From assembly GCA_013365325.1 (NCBI GenBank), contig JABVXV010000461.1, forward strand, positions 1 through 38,695: a stretch of 38,695 nucleotides of DNA, in the 5' to 3' direction. Positions 11,617 to 25,400 of the stretch are shown in pieces. The notes beneath the pieces were generated by a model, which was not told the origin of the DNA, ran no database searches, and was given only the letters and a program-made list of their open reading frames with translations. Position 1 is the first letter of the stretch; each line of letters begins with the position of its first letter. Origin of the DNA: Dipetalonema caudispina. Its lineage: Eukaryota > Nematoda > Chromadorea > Rhabditida > Onchocercidae. A program made the translations under genes and the position numbers.

Positions 11617-14455
11617 TTACTCCCGAATAATAGTATAATCGTACAAAGCGCATTCATTCATCGGTGACATCACTGTGGAAAAAATCGTATTGCTGTAAAA
11701 CACAACATTTTTCTTTAAAGAATTTTTTTTTATCATCAGCATAAAAGTATACTCATTGTAAATAACTAAGTCATTTTAGAGAATATATGACTGTTGTTTT
11801 GCTAATAAATATTTGTCAAAGGACAAAAAAAAGAAAAAAAGTAGCAAAAGGAATATATAATTTATTAATCTAAAATCATCGCTTTTTTCAAAAGAAAGGG
11901 AAAAAAGACGAAACATCACTTTCTTTTATTTTTTCTTGAATTTTCGAAATTTTTTAAAACTGTTTCTGGTAAATGCTCCCTTATTGTTTTAAAAAACTTA
12001 CTTATTTTCAACCGGATAAAGCGAAAGAATATGGAGCATTTGCTTATATTTTAAAGCATATCTGCCAATCCGACGAAGAGCTTTTTCCGCTGTTTTTCTG
12101 AAAAATTAACAACTTTATCATTACTGTTATTTCTTGAAAAATTTTCGACTGTTACATAAAAGCATGTATTTTATTTGGCAATTGTTAATAGTAAGTTTCT
12201 CAAAAATTTAATACTTTTTTTTTCAAAGTTTGAAATGCAATTAATATAAGGAACAAACCGACGCTTGTCCTTTTCGCCTTTCCAGTGATCAAAATTGGTC
12301 TCCACTAAAAACCATCGATCCTTTTGTGAATCGATACATTCTAGGTCTGCGGTTTTCCAGCGATCTCTAAAAGGAATAAGAAAGATTATGAAGTTGAATG
12401 AATAAAATAAAAACGTGACTTGGAATGGAATCAAGTGTTTTTATCATGTAATAAAATGATGAAACCTTGTTATGATACAGGCCTGCCCTGCTTTGATACC
12501 AGCTATGATCAAATATGATGGAGCTATAAAATGTTCTTTCATGAGCATTTCTTTCGCTTCTTCGAATGTATTTTTCTTTTCAAGAGCCTATAACATGCAA
12601 GAATTGGAAAAAATAAACCAAACATTCATTGTATTTGGTCAAGAATTATAATTCGGAATTTGAATTCAACATCTAATGTTTTCAAATTATCCAAAGTTTT
12701 TCAAATTCGTGGTATTCTCCTACCATTTCCTAATAAATATTTGAACTTTATATACCATCCGGATAATAAATGTTAACGGCTTTTTGAAATGAGTATAAAG
12801 TTCCATTAAGATTGTATCGATGTAAGCTCCAGAAACTGAAAAAAAGTTTTGGAAATTTATAGAATTTCAAGAAGTTTGCACACAAATGACGACAGAGATG
12901 ATGCGAAGGTGTATAAAAATTATTAATTAAATTAACTAACAGCGCTCATTGATACTGATCGAAAATGAGTCATGCCTTTGTCCGGTGTATATACCGACAT
13001 TTAATGCGAAAGTTATTGCAGTATAAAGTATCTGAATATGCATCTATTTTTTTCTCAAACATACACACCTTGTATATTTGAAAAGATCATTAATATTCAA
13101 AGATGTCCGGAAACAAATATTATTTTAAATGTAAACGTGTAGTACTTTTAGATGGAGACCCTTCTGGTAAGAGGTATTAGAGAGAGTTTGGATCTGAATT
13201 CATTTCAAAAATGTAAGTTTTATATAAATGCAACCTTACATATTTTCCGCGCGTAAAATCTGCGATAATTGTTAAGTTTCGAAGAAGTGAGGTCATTTCA
13301 TAATCCAAATTTCTACCATGAATTATTTGGCCTTTATAATCTTCTGCAACAATAGACGTGCAACCAGTATTTGCCAATATGCTGAAATATATTGGAAATT
13401 TGTAATTTTTTGCTTCAGTTTAAATTTCACTTAATTTTATTACACTAAATGGGCATAATGAGGAAGATCTGAAAGTAATTTAACGATTTCAAAGAATGGA
13501 AAATTGAATGCAATAATGTTTTTTTTTTTTTTTTTTAGAACAATAAAAATTAAAATTGGATGTAATGTGAAGTATTATAATACTGATTAATAGAAATAAT
13601 ACAATTAACACTGAACTGTTTACGACTGAAGGCGGAAATATCGTACAAAACGTTCATACCTACCACTTCACCAACGCCAAGGCCGCTTCGCGCTGCAATA
13701 CCTGAAAGTAAATCTCAAATTTTTTTTAGTTTAACTGAAATTGAGAACTAATAATATATTACTTTAGTCAAAGTGAATCACCTTAATCAAATGAAGACCG
13801 AAATTAACTTTAGTCAAGTTAATGCAACACTTTTATGCTAATTTAGAGTACAGAGATAAATTTCAATATGTATCTTACATATACGATTCTCAAATTATAG
13901 AAGTTGTTTGTTCATTTATTGTTTCAAATAACATGCTATTATTATTTGTGCTTCAATGATTATACTCATCACTAGAAAATAAGAGAGAACCACGTATTTC
14001 TCGAGCATATTCTACCGGGAAGTTCCTCAACAAAATATTCTCATCAATCCACCATACAATTGGACGTAAAAGCTTTGGCACATAGTGGCTAAAATTATAA
14101 TAGTTTGCGTAGAATGGGAAAAAACAAATTCTTTAAAAAAAATTTCTCATTTTTTGCTAATTGGGAAAGATAACAATTTCTGATTTAAACGAACTTCGAT
14201 ATTTAATGTTCACAAAATTTTTTCAACTGTTATGAACTTTTATTATTACTAGATTTCTTCAATAACTGCCGGAATCAATTCCTTGTGATCATCGATAACT
14301 TTATCCCAACGATTTTCCGGAGCCAAATCCAAATTTATTATATAACGTGGAGGAATACGATCACCGTAACCCAAATTTACGGTGCAAATAAATAAGGACC
14401 AAAAAACAATGAGTATTGATGTCATTGGTACGGTAAACATGCTTTGAAACTGCAT
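11617..14455 (-). CDS. asah-1: acid ceramidase / N-acylethanolamine acid amidase family protein, 10 exons, 367 aa
   Basis: Lysosomal or secreted N-terminal-nucleophile hydrolase that cleaves the amide bond of ceramides or other N-acyl lipids. Exons (minus): 14455-14250, 14088-13991, 13701-13617, 13381-13240, 13031-12941, 12835-12756, 12587-12466, 12366-12259, 12097-12002, 11692-11617; all phases close. Residues 1-30 are a signal peptide (MTSILIVFWSLFICTV). PPRYIINLDLAPENRW (about 35-50) opens the propeptide (NAAA-beta domain). The self-cleavage and catalytic Cys is C137 in NTGCTSIVAED. HGRNLDY supplies R153 and D156, SINER supplies E206, and VETNFDHW supplies N299. These match the active-site set known for NAAA (Cys, Arg, Asp, Glu, Asn), so the enzyme should be active. 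The length fits the family (human 359 and 395). NERF resembles acid ceramidase and RNLDY resembles NAAA, so substrate preference and orthology to asah-1 or asah-2 are not settled. Met11 is an alternative start. The gene is divergent from the golgin. Confidence 0.92.
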
Positions 14456-16444
14456 AATAAATTAATGATAAACATTAAATATACTACACCAATTCGATTT
14501 CTATCGAAATCTCTCTTTTATAATTCATTCCAACAAAAAACAAAGCGAAAAATTAGTGGAGAATTTTCTAATCTTTCCTAACTTTCTAGTTTCTATAAAC
14601 ATATCATAGAAATTAGTAAAAAATTCGAGAGATAAATCTTATTTCAATTAAAACCTCATCAGTTAATCATATGTCAAAATTTTTGGAAAAACATTTAATG
14701 GAAGCATTTCTTGCTGTTTAAAAAATTGATAACGTTAGTAAAAATTGATGATTTAGTTTTTGGAGAGCAGTTTAATCGACAGATCTTCGTTGTCTAGATA
14801 GCGGCAATCACTTTACACAGTTGTCGTGGATTAATTATTTCTGATAGAGGGAATTTATAAAGGGAATTTTATTTGTGGTAGAGGGAATTTATAAAGGGAA
14901 TTAATTTTGTCGAAGACAGTACAGTTCTCTTGATTGTGTATCACGACAAGTAATTGAATATAGAATTTATTGAATAACACAACAATTAATACCAGCAGAT
15001 GTTATAATAATTTTTATGGCGTAATAAGTTATTGCCACTGAACTTACTGGTAGTGAGCAGATCCAAATAAAAGAATAAAATAGGAGAAGTATACGTGAGT
15101 GAATTGAAGCTTTGTAAGTGAATAAAGGTAATTTGAATAAGCCTCGTAAAGCCGTGACCCTTGTGTATATATATATGTGTAGTGGGAGTGGTCTATAGGA
15201 AGTATTATTGTAACGCTGTCGTAAGTATATGACACAAAGGACAATCAATAGTTTACAATCCTTGCTTAAGCATTTGAAACGAAGGATACGATGTTGCAAT
15301 CTTATTTAAGGATATGAACAACGAACGGTGCATTGCTGTTGGATTTGATTTAAGTATATCTTTAACCACAGACAACAAAGACGCATTGTATTGATCTCTC
15401 ATCTTAGACAAGGATGAGTATAATAAGTTAAATGATTTATGTTAACAATTTATAGGATGAATTGATTCATCACGATATGAAACATCAATTACTTTAATTA
15501 CAAGAAATGTATTATTATCCTTCGCGAAATTTATTTAGTTTTCGTGACAACACTGTTAATACTGGTAAATTGAAAAATTTGTAAAAAATTGATTCTAATT
15601 TCAATTTCGAATTATTATTTTATTGCTTATTTTAATCCATAAAACGAATGTCTTTTTTTTTTCTTTTTCTTTTGGTTTCGGTGCTACTTTTAATGTAGAA
15701 CTTGATTAATCATCTTAGGTACAAATAACCTTTGTAATAAATTAGAACGTCATTGGAAAGTAAAGTAAAACTTAATACCTTTAATTAATACATTCTTTGC
15801 CAAACAATTAGTAGATATATTTCTTATCGGAGAAGAAATCCTGGTAATTTCGGATAATTGAATAATTTGAAAACGTAAAAATATCAGTGCTATTACAATT
15901 ATACTATATAAACTGGAATAATAAAAAATTATTTGGATCAATTAGCACGAAATAAATTTAGCTCAGAAAGGAATAGAAATTAATTTAAAAGTAAGTAGTG
16001 GAATTCATTTTTAATTCATAACAAAATCAATATTATTTAAGTTGAAAATTTACATTTCAAGCTCAACTTTTTATAAAACAAAAATTTTTATTTCAAAAAA
16101 AAAAAAAAGATATAAAAAGGAATCAAAAAGAAAGTGAAAAAAAAAGAACATAAATTAATTGAACGAATCGAACGAAAGAGGTCAAATGTAGGGAAGCATG
16201 AAATTCCCGTAAATCAGAAAACAAAATTCTTCTTTCATTAATCTAAAGCTTAATTAAGTAGCATTGGTCTTAAAACGATAATTTTGTATCAGTATTCTCG
16301 ATGCTTTCATTTTACCCGAATCTTTTTTTGGCATAATGGTAAGATGTAAGGGAGTAGATAATTGAATAGGTAAGTATTTAGGGAGTGGGATATTTTAAGG
16401 TTTAAATTAAATTTTATATTATTTAGAATAGAAGGAATGAGTCG
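14456..16444. promoter_or_regulatory. about 2 kb intergenic region between divergent starts
   Basis: Separates the minus-strand acid amidase start from the plus-strand golgin start and so must hold both promoters and 5' untranslated regions. It contains a 34-base tandem duplication and an A-rich run near 16096-16110. A 110-codon minus-strand frame (15299-14967) overlaps another frame here, has no splice context and is not like any family I know. No TATA or other element stands out in such AT-rich DNA. Confidence 0.5.
14845..14902. repeat. tandem duplication, 34-base period
   Basis: The block tagagggaatttataaaggg plus aatt occurs at 14845-14868 and again, identical over 24 bases, at 14879-14902. 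It lies about 400 bases upstream of the acid amidase start. Confidence 0.9.
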
Positions 16445-16448
16445 ATGA
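16427..16448 (+). promoter_or_regulatory. likely trans-splice acceptor and 3-codon uORF overlapping the golgin start
   Basis: TTATTTAG ends at 16426, just before the first coding exon, and could be a spliced-leader acceptor or the end of a 5' UTR intron. The exon then has ATG AGT CGA TGA (16437-16448), a Met-Ser-Arg mini-ORF. Its TGA stop (16446-16448) overlaps the golgin ATG (16445-16447) by two bases. If the leader begins at 16427, ribosomes would meet this ATG first. Confidence 0.55.
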
Positions 16449-19400
16449 TGAGCTCTTGGTTGCGTAACATTCAGGGACAATTATCGGAACTTGCATCCGA
16501 AGTATTAAATGAAGCTACTGAAGAAGTAAACGATCCGGAAAGTGAATTACAGGTATGATAATTGATTAGATGCAACACTGGATAAAGATAACAATATTTC
16601 ATGGTAATTTTTCGAAAAAAATACGTATTCCATTTGGAATTAGTTTGTTTCATATTATTAATTATTATTGTTTATCTATTTATTATTATTACTAATTATT
16701 AGCTATTATTATTGTTATCTTTATAAGCATTGTTATATATTGTAAGTTATTTCTTCTTTGTCATTCTTTCATTATCATTTTTTCCAATATTGTACGTATG
16801 TTCAAGGAAATTATTCTACTACTACTACTTATGATGTCTTCTATATTATGCTATCTTTTAGATGAGTTTCCCTGATTTTAAATAAATCATGGTTGCTTTA
16901 AGGTTGCCAGGAAGAAACTCTTGGAAGCAGAGAAGGAGCTTAGCACCGAAAAAGAGAATGTACAAAGGTTAAAGAAGAAAATTGATAATCTGGAGGAAGA
17001 GCTTTATGCGAAGAATCTCGAATTAGATGCTATAAATGAGAAATACGCTGATGTGATTGAAAGCCGTGATACACAAATCCGTGCATTACAGGTATATGGT
17101 TGCCATAAAATGTGCTCTCTTTTCAAGTTTCATTTGAGCATTTTTAAACAACGTATTTTATTTTAAATTTGTAAAGGAAGTTCGAATTTTATCAATAGGA
17201 GGAACTTACGTTGAGCAAGTTTTTGTTTGAGAAGCAGCCAAAGCTTTTCTTGTAACGCTTTTAAGGATTTTCATTTTACTGAATAATTTAGATTTTGATT
17301 TTACGGGCTTTCCTCCTTATTTATGAATGATTAAGTTGTAGGCAGAATTAGAACGAACACATCATACAATACAAGAATCATTAAATGATGAAGATGATGA
17401 CGGGTTTTTCCCAGCGAATAGTACTCGTGTTGCACGCATGAGGGATGAAATTGATCAGCTGCGTAAAGAAGTCACACACTGGAAACGTCTTGTTAACGAA
17501 CAATCAGAAAAGAGTGATGCATTGAAGGTTTGCTTGTTCATGTTCTGAATTATTCTTCAATTCTAGGGTTGCTGTTGCATTATTATTGTTGTCGTCTGTC
17601 TTGATATTTCCTTCTTGCTGTTTTATGTGGTGATTCAACAAATTATCTGATATTCTTTTGCTTACAGATATCAGAATTGGAACATATTTTGGCTGAACAA
17701 AAAACGAAATTTGAAAATGAAGTTGCGACATTAATTATTACTCATAACAAAGCAGTTGCTGAGCTGAAATCTCTGAATGAGGAAGACAGGGTTAGTGATA
17801 GTCATAAAATTTTCATACTCAACTGGATGGTTTATAAACACTGTTGTTGCATTAATTGGATATTGTTAAGGCCATCTCGTTGTCATTGAGGTGCAGTTCA
17901 TGCTAGAGCCAATTACTTTACTCTGACTTTATTGCTGTATGTTTATTGTAAATTTGGCCGTATTTATTAGAATGACCGTTCATGCGGAGATTTACAAGTC
18001 GAAATTTATAACTGTTTTCTATTATTCTATTTGTTAAGCACGCTGAGATTTATGTTTTCAATTAAATAATTGTAAAGGTAAAGTTGTTAACTTTGACATT
18101 AGCAGGTGATCAGTTCTTCATATGGGATATAATAGGCACTAATAACTCCACAGTATGAGTTATGAATCTATTAATTTATTTGCCATTTTTAAGACAAATG
18201 CTGAATTTGCAATAAAGTTCTAGAATACCAACGAGAAAGCAGAAAATTCTGAATGCTACACTGAACAACAAATTTCGAAGAATGATACCTGCAAAGAACA
18301 AATGCAGTTGTTGATAGAAGAACGAGATCTGCTGTTGGAAAAAGTGAGATCTGCAGTGTTTAAATTTTTAGTTCACTTTTATTAAAGTTCTTAAATTTTT
18401 AGTTCACTTTTATTAAAATTCCTGAATATTCTACATTGTTCAATTTTTCGGTGTTGAACACTGATTCACCAGTTGATTCTTGGTATTTCCAAGCATTTTG
18501 CAGCAAGGTTGTCAGGTGAATTTTCCTGATAAAATCTGTGTCTTATACTGTTTTTTTCTTTGTTTTTTGCTAATTCAAAAAGAGATGAGAAAAAGTTGCA
18601 GATCAAGTCCATGCAAGAAGAAAATGAAATGCAGGAGGATCAGGTAGACAAATTGACATTTCAAGCTGTCGATAAAGTGCTTAGTGAACGACTGAATGAA
18701 CTAGAACTACAACGGGAAAATTTACAAAGGCAATTGGATACAGCACAGGAGGAAATTACTGAAAAAAAGTTAGTATTTTAATGGCTAGGCGCACTGGCTA
18801 AAAAGCAGTTTGTTGCGAATGGTGCTTTATTACGCATTTCAGTGCACTGGTATTCTTAGGCATGAAAAGGATTTTGCTAGAAGAATGAGTAGTATAATCA
18901 TCGCTGAAGGAATAAGACATCTAAAAGTAATGTGAAGACCATTCTCGAAGTTTTTACTGCAATGGATTTCTAACATTTAACGCTTGACTTTGCAATTTTG
19001 TGACGATAGTTCGATCTTTTTATAATCTATTTTTACAGTTCTCGTATTTCCCAGTTACAAACTGAAGTAGGAGAAGTACACCATCTCATTGATATGCAGC
19101 GTGAAAAGTTTGAAAATGAAATTATGGGCGAGAAAGAACAGAACAGGTAAATATTACTACTAGCCTGGTTTTGTTGAACTGCGAAATATTTTTGTAATCT
19201 TTTTTCTAATTTGTAATTTTTTGTAGGACAAAAACTGAAGAACTACAAAAAGAAGTGGAGAATTTAAAATTACTAATGAGTTCACGTGAAGAAGATAGAG
19301 GCAATGAGGAATCAAAGATGGCAGAAACCATTGAAGAACTCAGTAAACAAATTGCGACATGGCGAGAACGAGCCGAAGTTTCAGAAAGCAAATCAAAGGA

Positions 19401-22400
19401 GCAAACAACATTAGATCGAGAGTTAGAAAAACTCAGGTTAATAGCTTTGAAAATCTCTTGGTCCAAAACCAGATCTCTTTTTATCAGGTATATACTTTCA
19501 AACGACTAGCACTAAAATTATATTTTCAGCGAAAAATAGGCATAATTTCAGGAGAGAGAATGCCGAACTTACAGCAGCTTATAATGATTTGAATGAAGAC
19601 TTTGAAAACCACAAAGCGGAACACGGTTCTGTTGTTACTTCAAATCGTGATTTGACTGCTCGTATTGGTTTGTTCACAATTTTCATTTTATAAGTTTCTT
19701 TAATTCGCTCAGGATTCAAACTGATTCGTAGTAATGAAATAAGTAAAAAATTCATGAATCCCGGTCTGGTCATGTCTGGTTAATTCCTATGGTTAGATAC
19801 TGCACGGTGGACTCATTTCTCAAAACTTACAAATAATGTGAAAAGACACTTCGCTCTGTATTATAAAATGAATCTAGTCAGATTACATTACTGCCCGGTT
19901 AGTTAATAGGTTAAAACGCAACAAATATGACCATTGCTAAAATTAGTCGGATTTGCAATGTATAAATGGCAATTCCTGGGATTGAGCTAGACATCCTGAG
20001 GCTTAAATATGGTGATATATTACATCAATCAATATTTCGGTTTCTCTGAAATTTTCAAATTTTGTCTGGATTCCAAATTTATAGATGCTCTAAAAGCAAA
20101 TCTCATTGAATATGAAGAGCGTTATGAGATGTGCAAAAATGAAAATGCTGAGACCGTTCAGCAGCTCGAAAAACTTTCAAACGATTTCGAACGATTACGT
20201 TTATCGTTTGAAAATTCAAAGACAAAAAGTGCTTCGGATGCTGTGGTACGTTGATTCTTTTAGTTTTATCAACACTTGCTGAAAATGTGATTTGATCGGC
20301 CTTATTCAATTTCAGTTATTTTCAACTTATAAAAAAATCTGCTTGCATTGTTGTCTCGAAGTTACATCTCTACCATGTCACAATTTCAACTTGCTTTCTG
20401 AATATTAATTTTCAAACTTCTTAAGGATTTTTGTTAATAAATTGTGATTTCTTCCCGCATAAATGCTGTTACCGATAGCCGGTTCATTGATTCTTTTTTG
20501 AAATAATTCAGGATGAGGTTGAAAGACTTCGTACTGAACTCGATGCCTCAAAAGATGATCGTGAAAAGTTACGCGCTGATGTTGAACGTTTTCGATCAGC
20601 TATTGGAATTATTGATACGGAGCTGAACAGATTAAGGTGATCTGATTCTTTTTGGATTTAATCTTTTTTTTTCAATTGATTTGATCTCATCACTTTCAGT
20701 TTTCTTTTCTTTGCTGCTCGCAGCTACTTTGAAGTTTTTACAGAGAATCAAACGACAGATTAGTCCAAGACAACAAGGCCATGGGTGCTAGTTTAGATAA
20801 GTTCTCTGAAATTCGAGATATGCTGGAAAATAGCGATAGTGAATTAAAAAATCTCCGAGAGAAGTTCTTTCAGCTTCAAAGCGAACATGAATTGAAGGTT
20901 TCTGTTGTGAATATCTTAATACTATAATAATGTAACACGTGTGATAAATAAATCAACTATGACCATGAAACTACCGACTAATTTTAGTCTCTTCTAGATC
21001 TTCCGCTTTCTTCAGTTACAAAATACTCTAAAAATCAAGAATTTTCATGGAAATAATATCTTTAGGAAAAACAGTGGCGCGAACAGTTGTTAGAATTGAG
21101 TGAAGCACGTGATGATGCTAAACGTCGCCTGGAGGAATGTCAGCGGGAAACAGCAATGCGACAGTCACATTCATCTGATACTGCTCTATCTGCTGAAATT
21201 GTTGAATTAAAAAGTGACGAAGGCAAAGTTACGACAAGTAGCGAAGGTACTGTGGATTCAAATAATGGATGGGAAAAGGTTTTTTTTCTTGATTTTTTCA
21301 AGCTTTAGTTGTTTTGCATATTGCTGATGAAATCTCCGATCTAAGAAATAAAATCCTATTATTCCTTATTTCATTTGGTGTCAGTTAATAATTATGAAAA
21401 AAAAGAATTAAAATCGAGTTATAGGCTTGCCGATTACGACCTTTTCTCTTTTATGACAGTTGGAACTGGCAAAAGAGCTTTGTCGGCTTAATGGAATTTT
21501 GTGTTGTTGTAAATTTGGTATTGTTATAAAGTGGAATGTTCAGGAGATTTGTAGAAAATGATACATGACTGAATGGCTGAGTAAATAGGAATGAACTTTT
21601 GGAATAAAAAGGATTAAGAGATAATGTAAAATAATGGCCTGAATTTTATTGGTACTAAATAGATGGCGGATTGGGATGCGACAGCGTCAGCAAATGGATC
21701 GTCATCAGCAAATGATTCAAATAATTGTACAATTATGAATGAATTACGTGAAGCTCTGGCAGTTGTGACGGAAAAAACAGAAGAATGTGAGGAATTACGT
21801 CGACAAAAACATGAACTTGATAAAGAAGTCAGTTTTGCTGGTTTTCAAAAATGATCTATTGGGAGAATTCATCCAATAAATAGTTTTTTAAGTCGTATTA
21901 AATTAAAACTGCTATTGTCTTATTTCAATTCTATTCTGTCGACTTGAAAAGTGGAACGTTGTAGCTGGATCTACGGCAAACGTGTATCGATGAGTTAATG
22001 GTACAGATGAACGTTTTACAATCTCAGCAACATATACATGCGGAAACTTTTGCTCAACTTCGTGGTTGGGTTCGTTTTTATTCTTTTACCAATTTCAAAA
22101 TTTGTTTGCTACAAGAAATTGAGTGTTATTCAGCCTAATTTTAGGCAAATGAACTGGAACGGGATAAACTAGAATTGGAACGAAATCTTGTTTATACAAA
22201 AGAAAAATTAGAAGAGGTGCAAAAGCAATTGGATGCAGTTAAAGTAAGTGAAGATAATGGCATTGTTTTTTAATAATCAAAGATTGTTGTTATCTGTAAA
22301 TATCATTTGATAATGTCGGAATTGGGCTTTCATCTTAATAATAAATAAAACAAACTGTCGATTTCTGAAGGGAGAAGAATCAGTAAATGTCAAGCAAGTT

Positions 22401-25400
22401 GATTCGGCACAACAAACAGAAGAATATGAACAAAAAATGAGAGATCAGAATGCTGCCCATGAAGAACCTTTGCGTAATACCAATACAGAACAGAGAAATG
22501 TTCTCGAGGAAATCGAGAATAAAGTATGATTCTGGCTTTACTTTTAGCGTAATCCCAATAAATCTTGACCAATATCCCATGACTTCATATATTTCTCTGC
22601 TTAACTCTTCTCTTTCACTGCTTTATTTCTTAATTCGGGTAACAAATCGATTGCATAGTAATTTTTTCCCTTCTTTATTACTACTGAAAACATGACCACA
22701 TGGAATCAGACTTATATATATATATATAAATATATGATTAGTAATTTAGGTATCTTGTTTCAGCTAAAAGCAGCCCAAGATGAGATAGAACAGCTGCGAC
22801 AGCAGAACAAAGCTGCAGAAGAAAGATGGAAATCTGCTGTTGGTTTACATATTCTTCTAAACTTTTGAAAAGTTGGACAAATCTTTTATTTTATTGCTGT
22901 TTCAATGTACAAATGTATGAATATTTTCAGTAGTGCCTAGCAATTTCAGGAAACAGAAGACACCAACTTTTTGCGTATTAATACCGAGTTAACGGAGGCA
23001 ATGCAAAGGCGGAGTGAGTTAGAGGAAAAAAACTGTGAACTGCAACATAAGCTTAATGAGGTCTTTTGCAGAATAATTTTTAGCATTCCACATTTATGAT
23101 ACATTGGATTTATTTATTAACCTGTGGTCTTGTAGGAGTATGGCTTTTGTATCACTCTGTTTGAAAATTTGTCCTTATAACTGAATTGTTAGCGGTTTCT
23201 TTCTGGATAATTTTCCTTGTAATTCAGCTTTTTTATATGATTTGATGGGAGCAGTCTGAAAAAAAGTAGAGTTCTATGGAACGCGAAAAAGAAAAGAAGA
23301 TTCCTGCTCAGATTAATTTATGCTTCTGGATTTTCAATTATTTTTCAATTTCTGTTGCAATTGTTCATGCAGTTTTTTCAGGCATCGATACAAGCAACAG
23401 AAGCTGAAAGACTTCGGATTGAATTAATTACGTTAGTGGAACAAAAGCATGCTGAAAGTGTTAAATATCACACTCAGTTACAGACCGCACTCGTTGAGAA
23501 AGAACAGCAAAGCAATACTTTTGCCGTATGCGCTGAAAGATTGGCCTTCTTGGAGCAAGAATTGAAAAAGTGCTATTGACGAATTTTGTTAAGATGTCAC
23601 CAAAGCATTTCAGCAAAATTTACACCGTATTTTCCCTAATGTTGTAATTTTTAGTTGTGTGGAGGCTCGGGACAAGGCGTTAAGAGAATGCGAACGACTA
23701 CGTGATCATTTGTTGACAGTGGAAGAAGCATCAACTAAGGAAGCCCTAGCTGGAGAAGAACGAGAAACTGAATTAAGGCAACGAATCAGGATACTCGAAC
23801 AAAAAACGGAAGAATCAGCAGATAATGTTATAGAGTCTGCTAATGCGTATCAGGTGACTAATTCTATTTTTCAGTCTATCGCGAATGGTTAGATTGGTGG
23901 AATCTTGTTTTGTTATTAAAAGTAAAGTTTTTTGCTCAGTAAAGGAAGAAAGAAAGTGCAAAAATTTAAATATTTTTCTGGAGAATAAAATGTATATAAC
24001 AAGCAAAACGTGGTATTTTCATTCTCAAAACGATGACTTCTGTGTGCAGTTGTATGCGCAGTCTTTTCTTTAGAGAAAGTGACCGGAAACTTTCTTTACA
24101 GCAGGTTTTGTGATTTTTAGTTAATAAGTCCTTATTCTTTTTTATTTTGCGGATTTTTGCAGCGACAAATTACCGAACTTACCGATGAATTGGATTTTAT
24201 GAAGAGTGAGAAAGTATCCATCGTCGATAGGTTACGAGAGCGGGAGAAAACGTTGGCTGATACGAAAATGGCGCTCTCAAATCTACAAAATGTTTTGCGT
24301 GATATCGGTATAGATCATGAAACACAGGTATTACAGTATGAAAGTACTATCACTGAGCTGAAAAAAAGTATGGAGGTGAGTGTTTTCTTACTAAACTTAA
24401 ATCCTGTTCCCTAATTGTTTTCCTTTGTTGAGCGTGGAAAAAAACGTTGTATCGATTATATCTCACTAATATATCTAATAATGATTTTTATACTGTTTAC
24501 TGTTATTGCTATAAATCTTTATTGGAAACATATTCTTTTCTCGTTTGGACTCTATTTTCTTAAGTGCTTTCATTTTAGAGTTTAAGTCTGGAGATAGCTC
24601 AATTTAAACAGACGCAGGATACCATTGAGGCCGAAAAACAGTTGTTGGAAGACAGAACTGTGCATCTCAAAGAAGAAATTACTAAAAAGGATGCGGTAGG
24701 TTAAATTGCAACACTGCACTAAGTATTATTCTGTTTTTCAGTTTGAATCAATGAAATTCAACCAAGGTTCAAGTCTTTATTCTTATAGTAAAATGCTTCT
24801 TTATTTTCTTTGCTGAGAAAGAAGTTTGGCCTTTTTATTAATCGATTTATATACACTTTTTTTTCAGATTTAGGTATTATCTTTTGTAGATGATTGAGGA
24901 ACTTGAAGCAACTCTTGACGAACATGCGCAGTTGGCAGTAGCGTCAGTGTCATCATATACCATTGACGATCAAGTACTGCGGCAACTCTTTCTGTCATAT
25001 TTTACTGCTGACAAAGATAAACAACCAGAAATTGCTGTCTTATTGGCGTCGGTGCTAGGTTATTCGCAAGAGGTGGTGTTTTTGAATCCAGTTCAGCTAT
25101 TCAGTTCGATTTGAGGATAAAGCGGATAAATTGACAATTTTATATTTGATGAGGAAGAGCAGATAGAATGGATATATAGTCTGTGAATTCTTTTTCGATG
25201 CTTAGTTCCGTACTGTTTCGATTTTCTTACTATATTTTTACTTTTTTTCCATTTATTTTCAGGACATTGCAAAAATTAATGCTGCGAATCATTCGTCATC
25301 GAAGGGTTGGTTTGGTTTTGGTGGTTCATCGAGACTTCCTCAACAGAACATTTCTTTGGCAGAGCAATTTGTTCGATTCCTGGAGAAAGAATCCTTAACA

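Noticed and set aside
14967..15299. 110-codon minus-strand frame between the divergent genes
   Set aside because: No splice or family support; overlaps a second frame of similar quality and includes a TATATATA-derived Ile/Tyr run.
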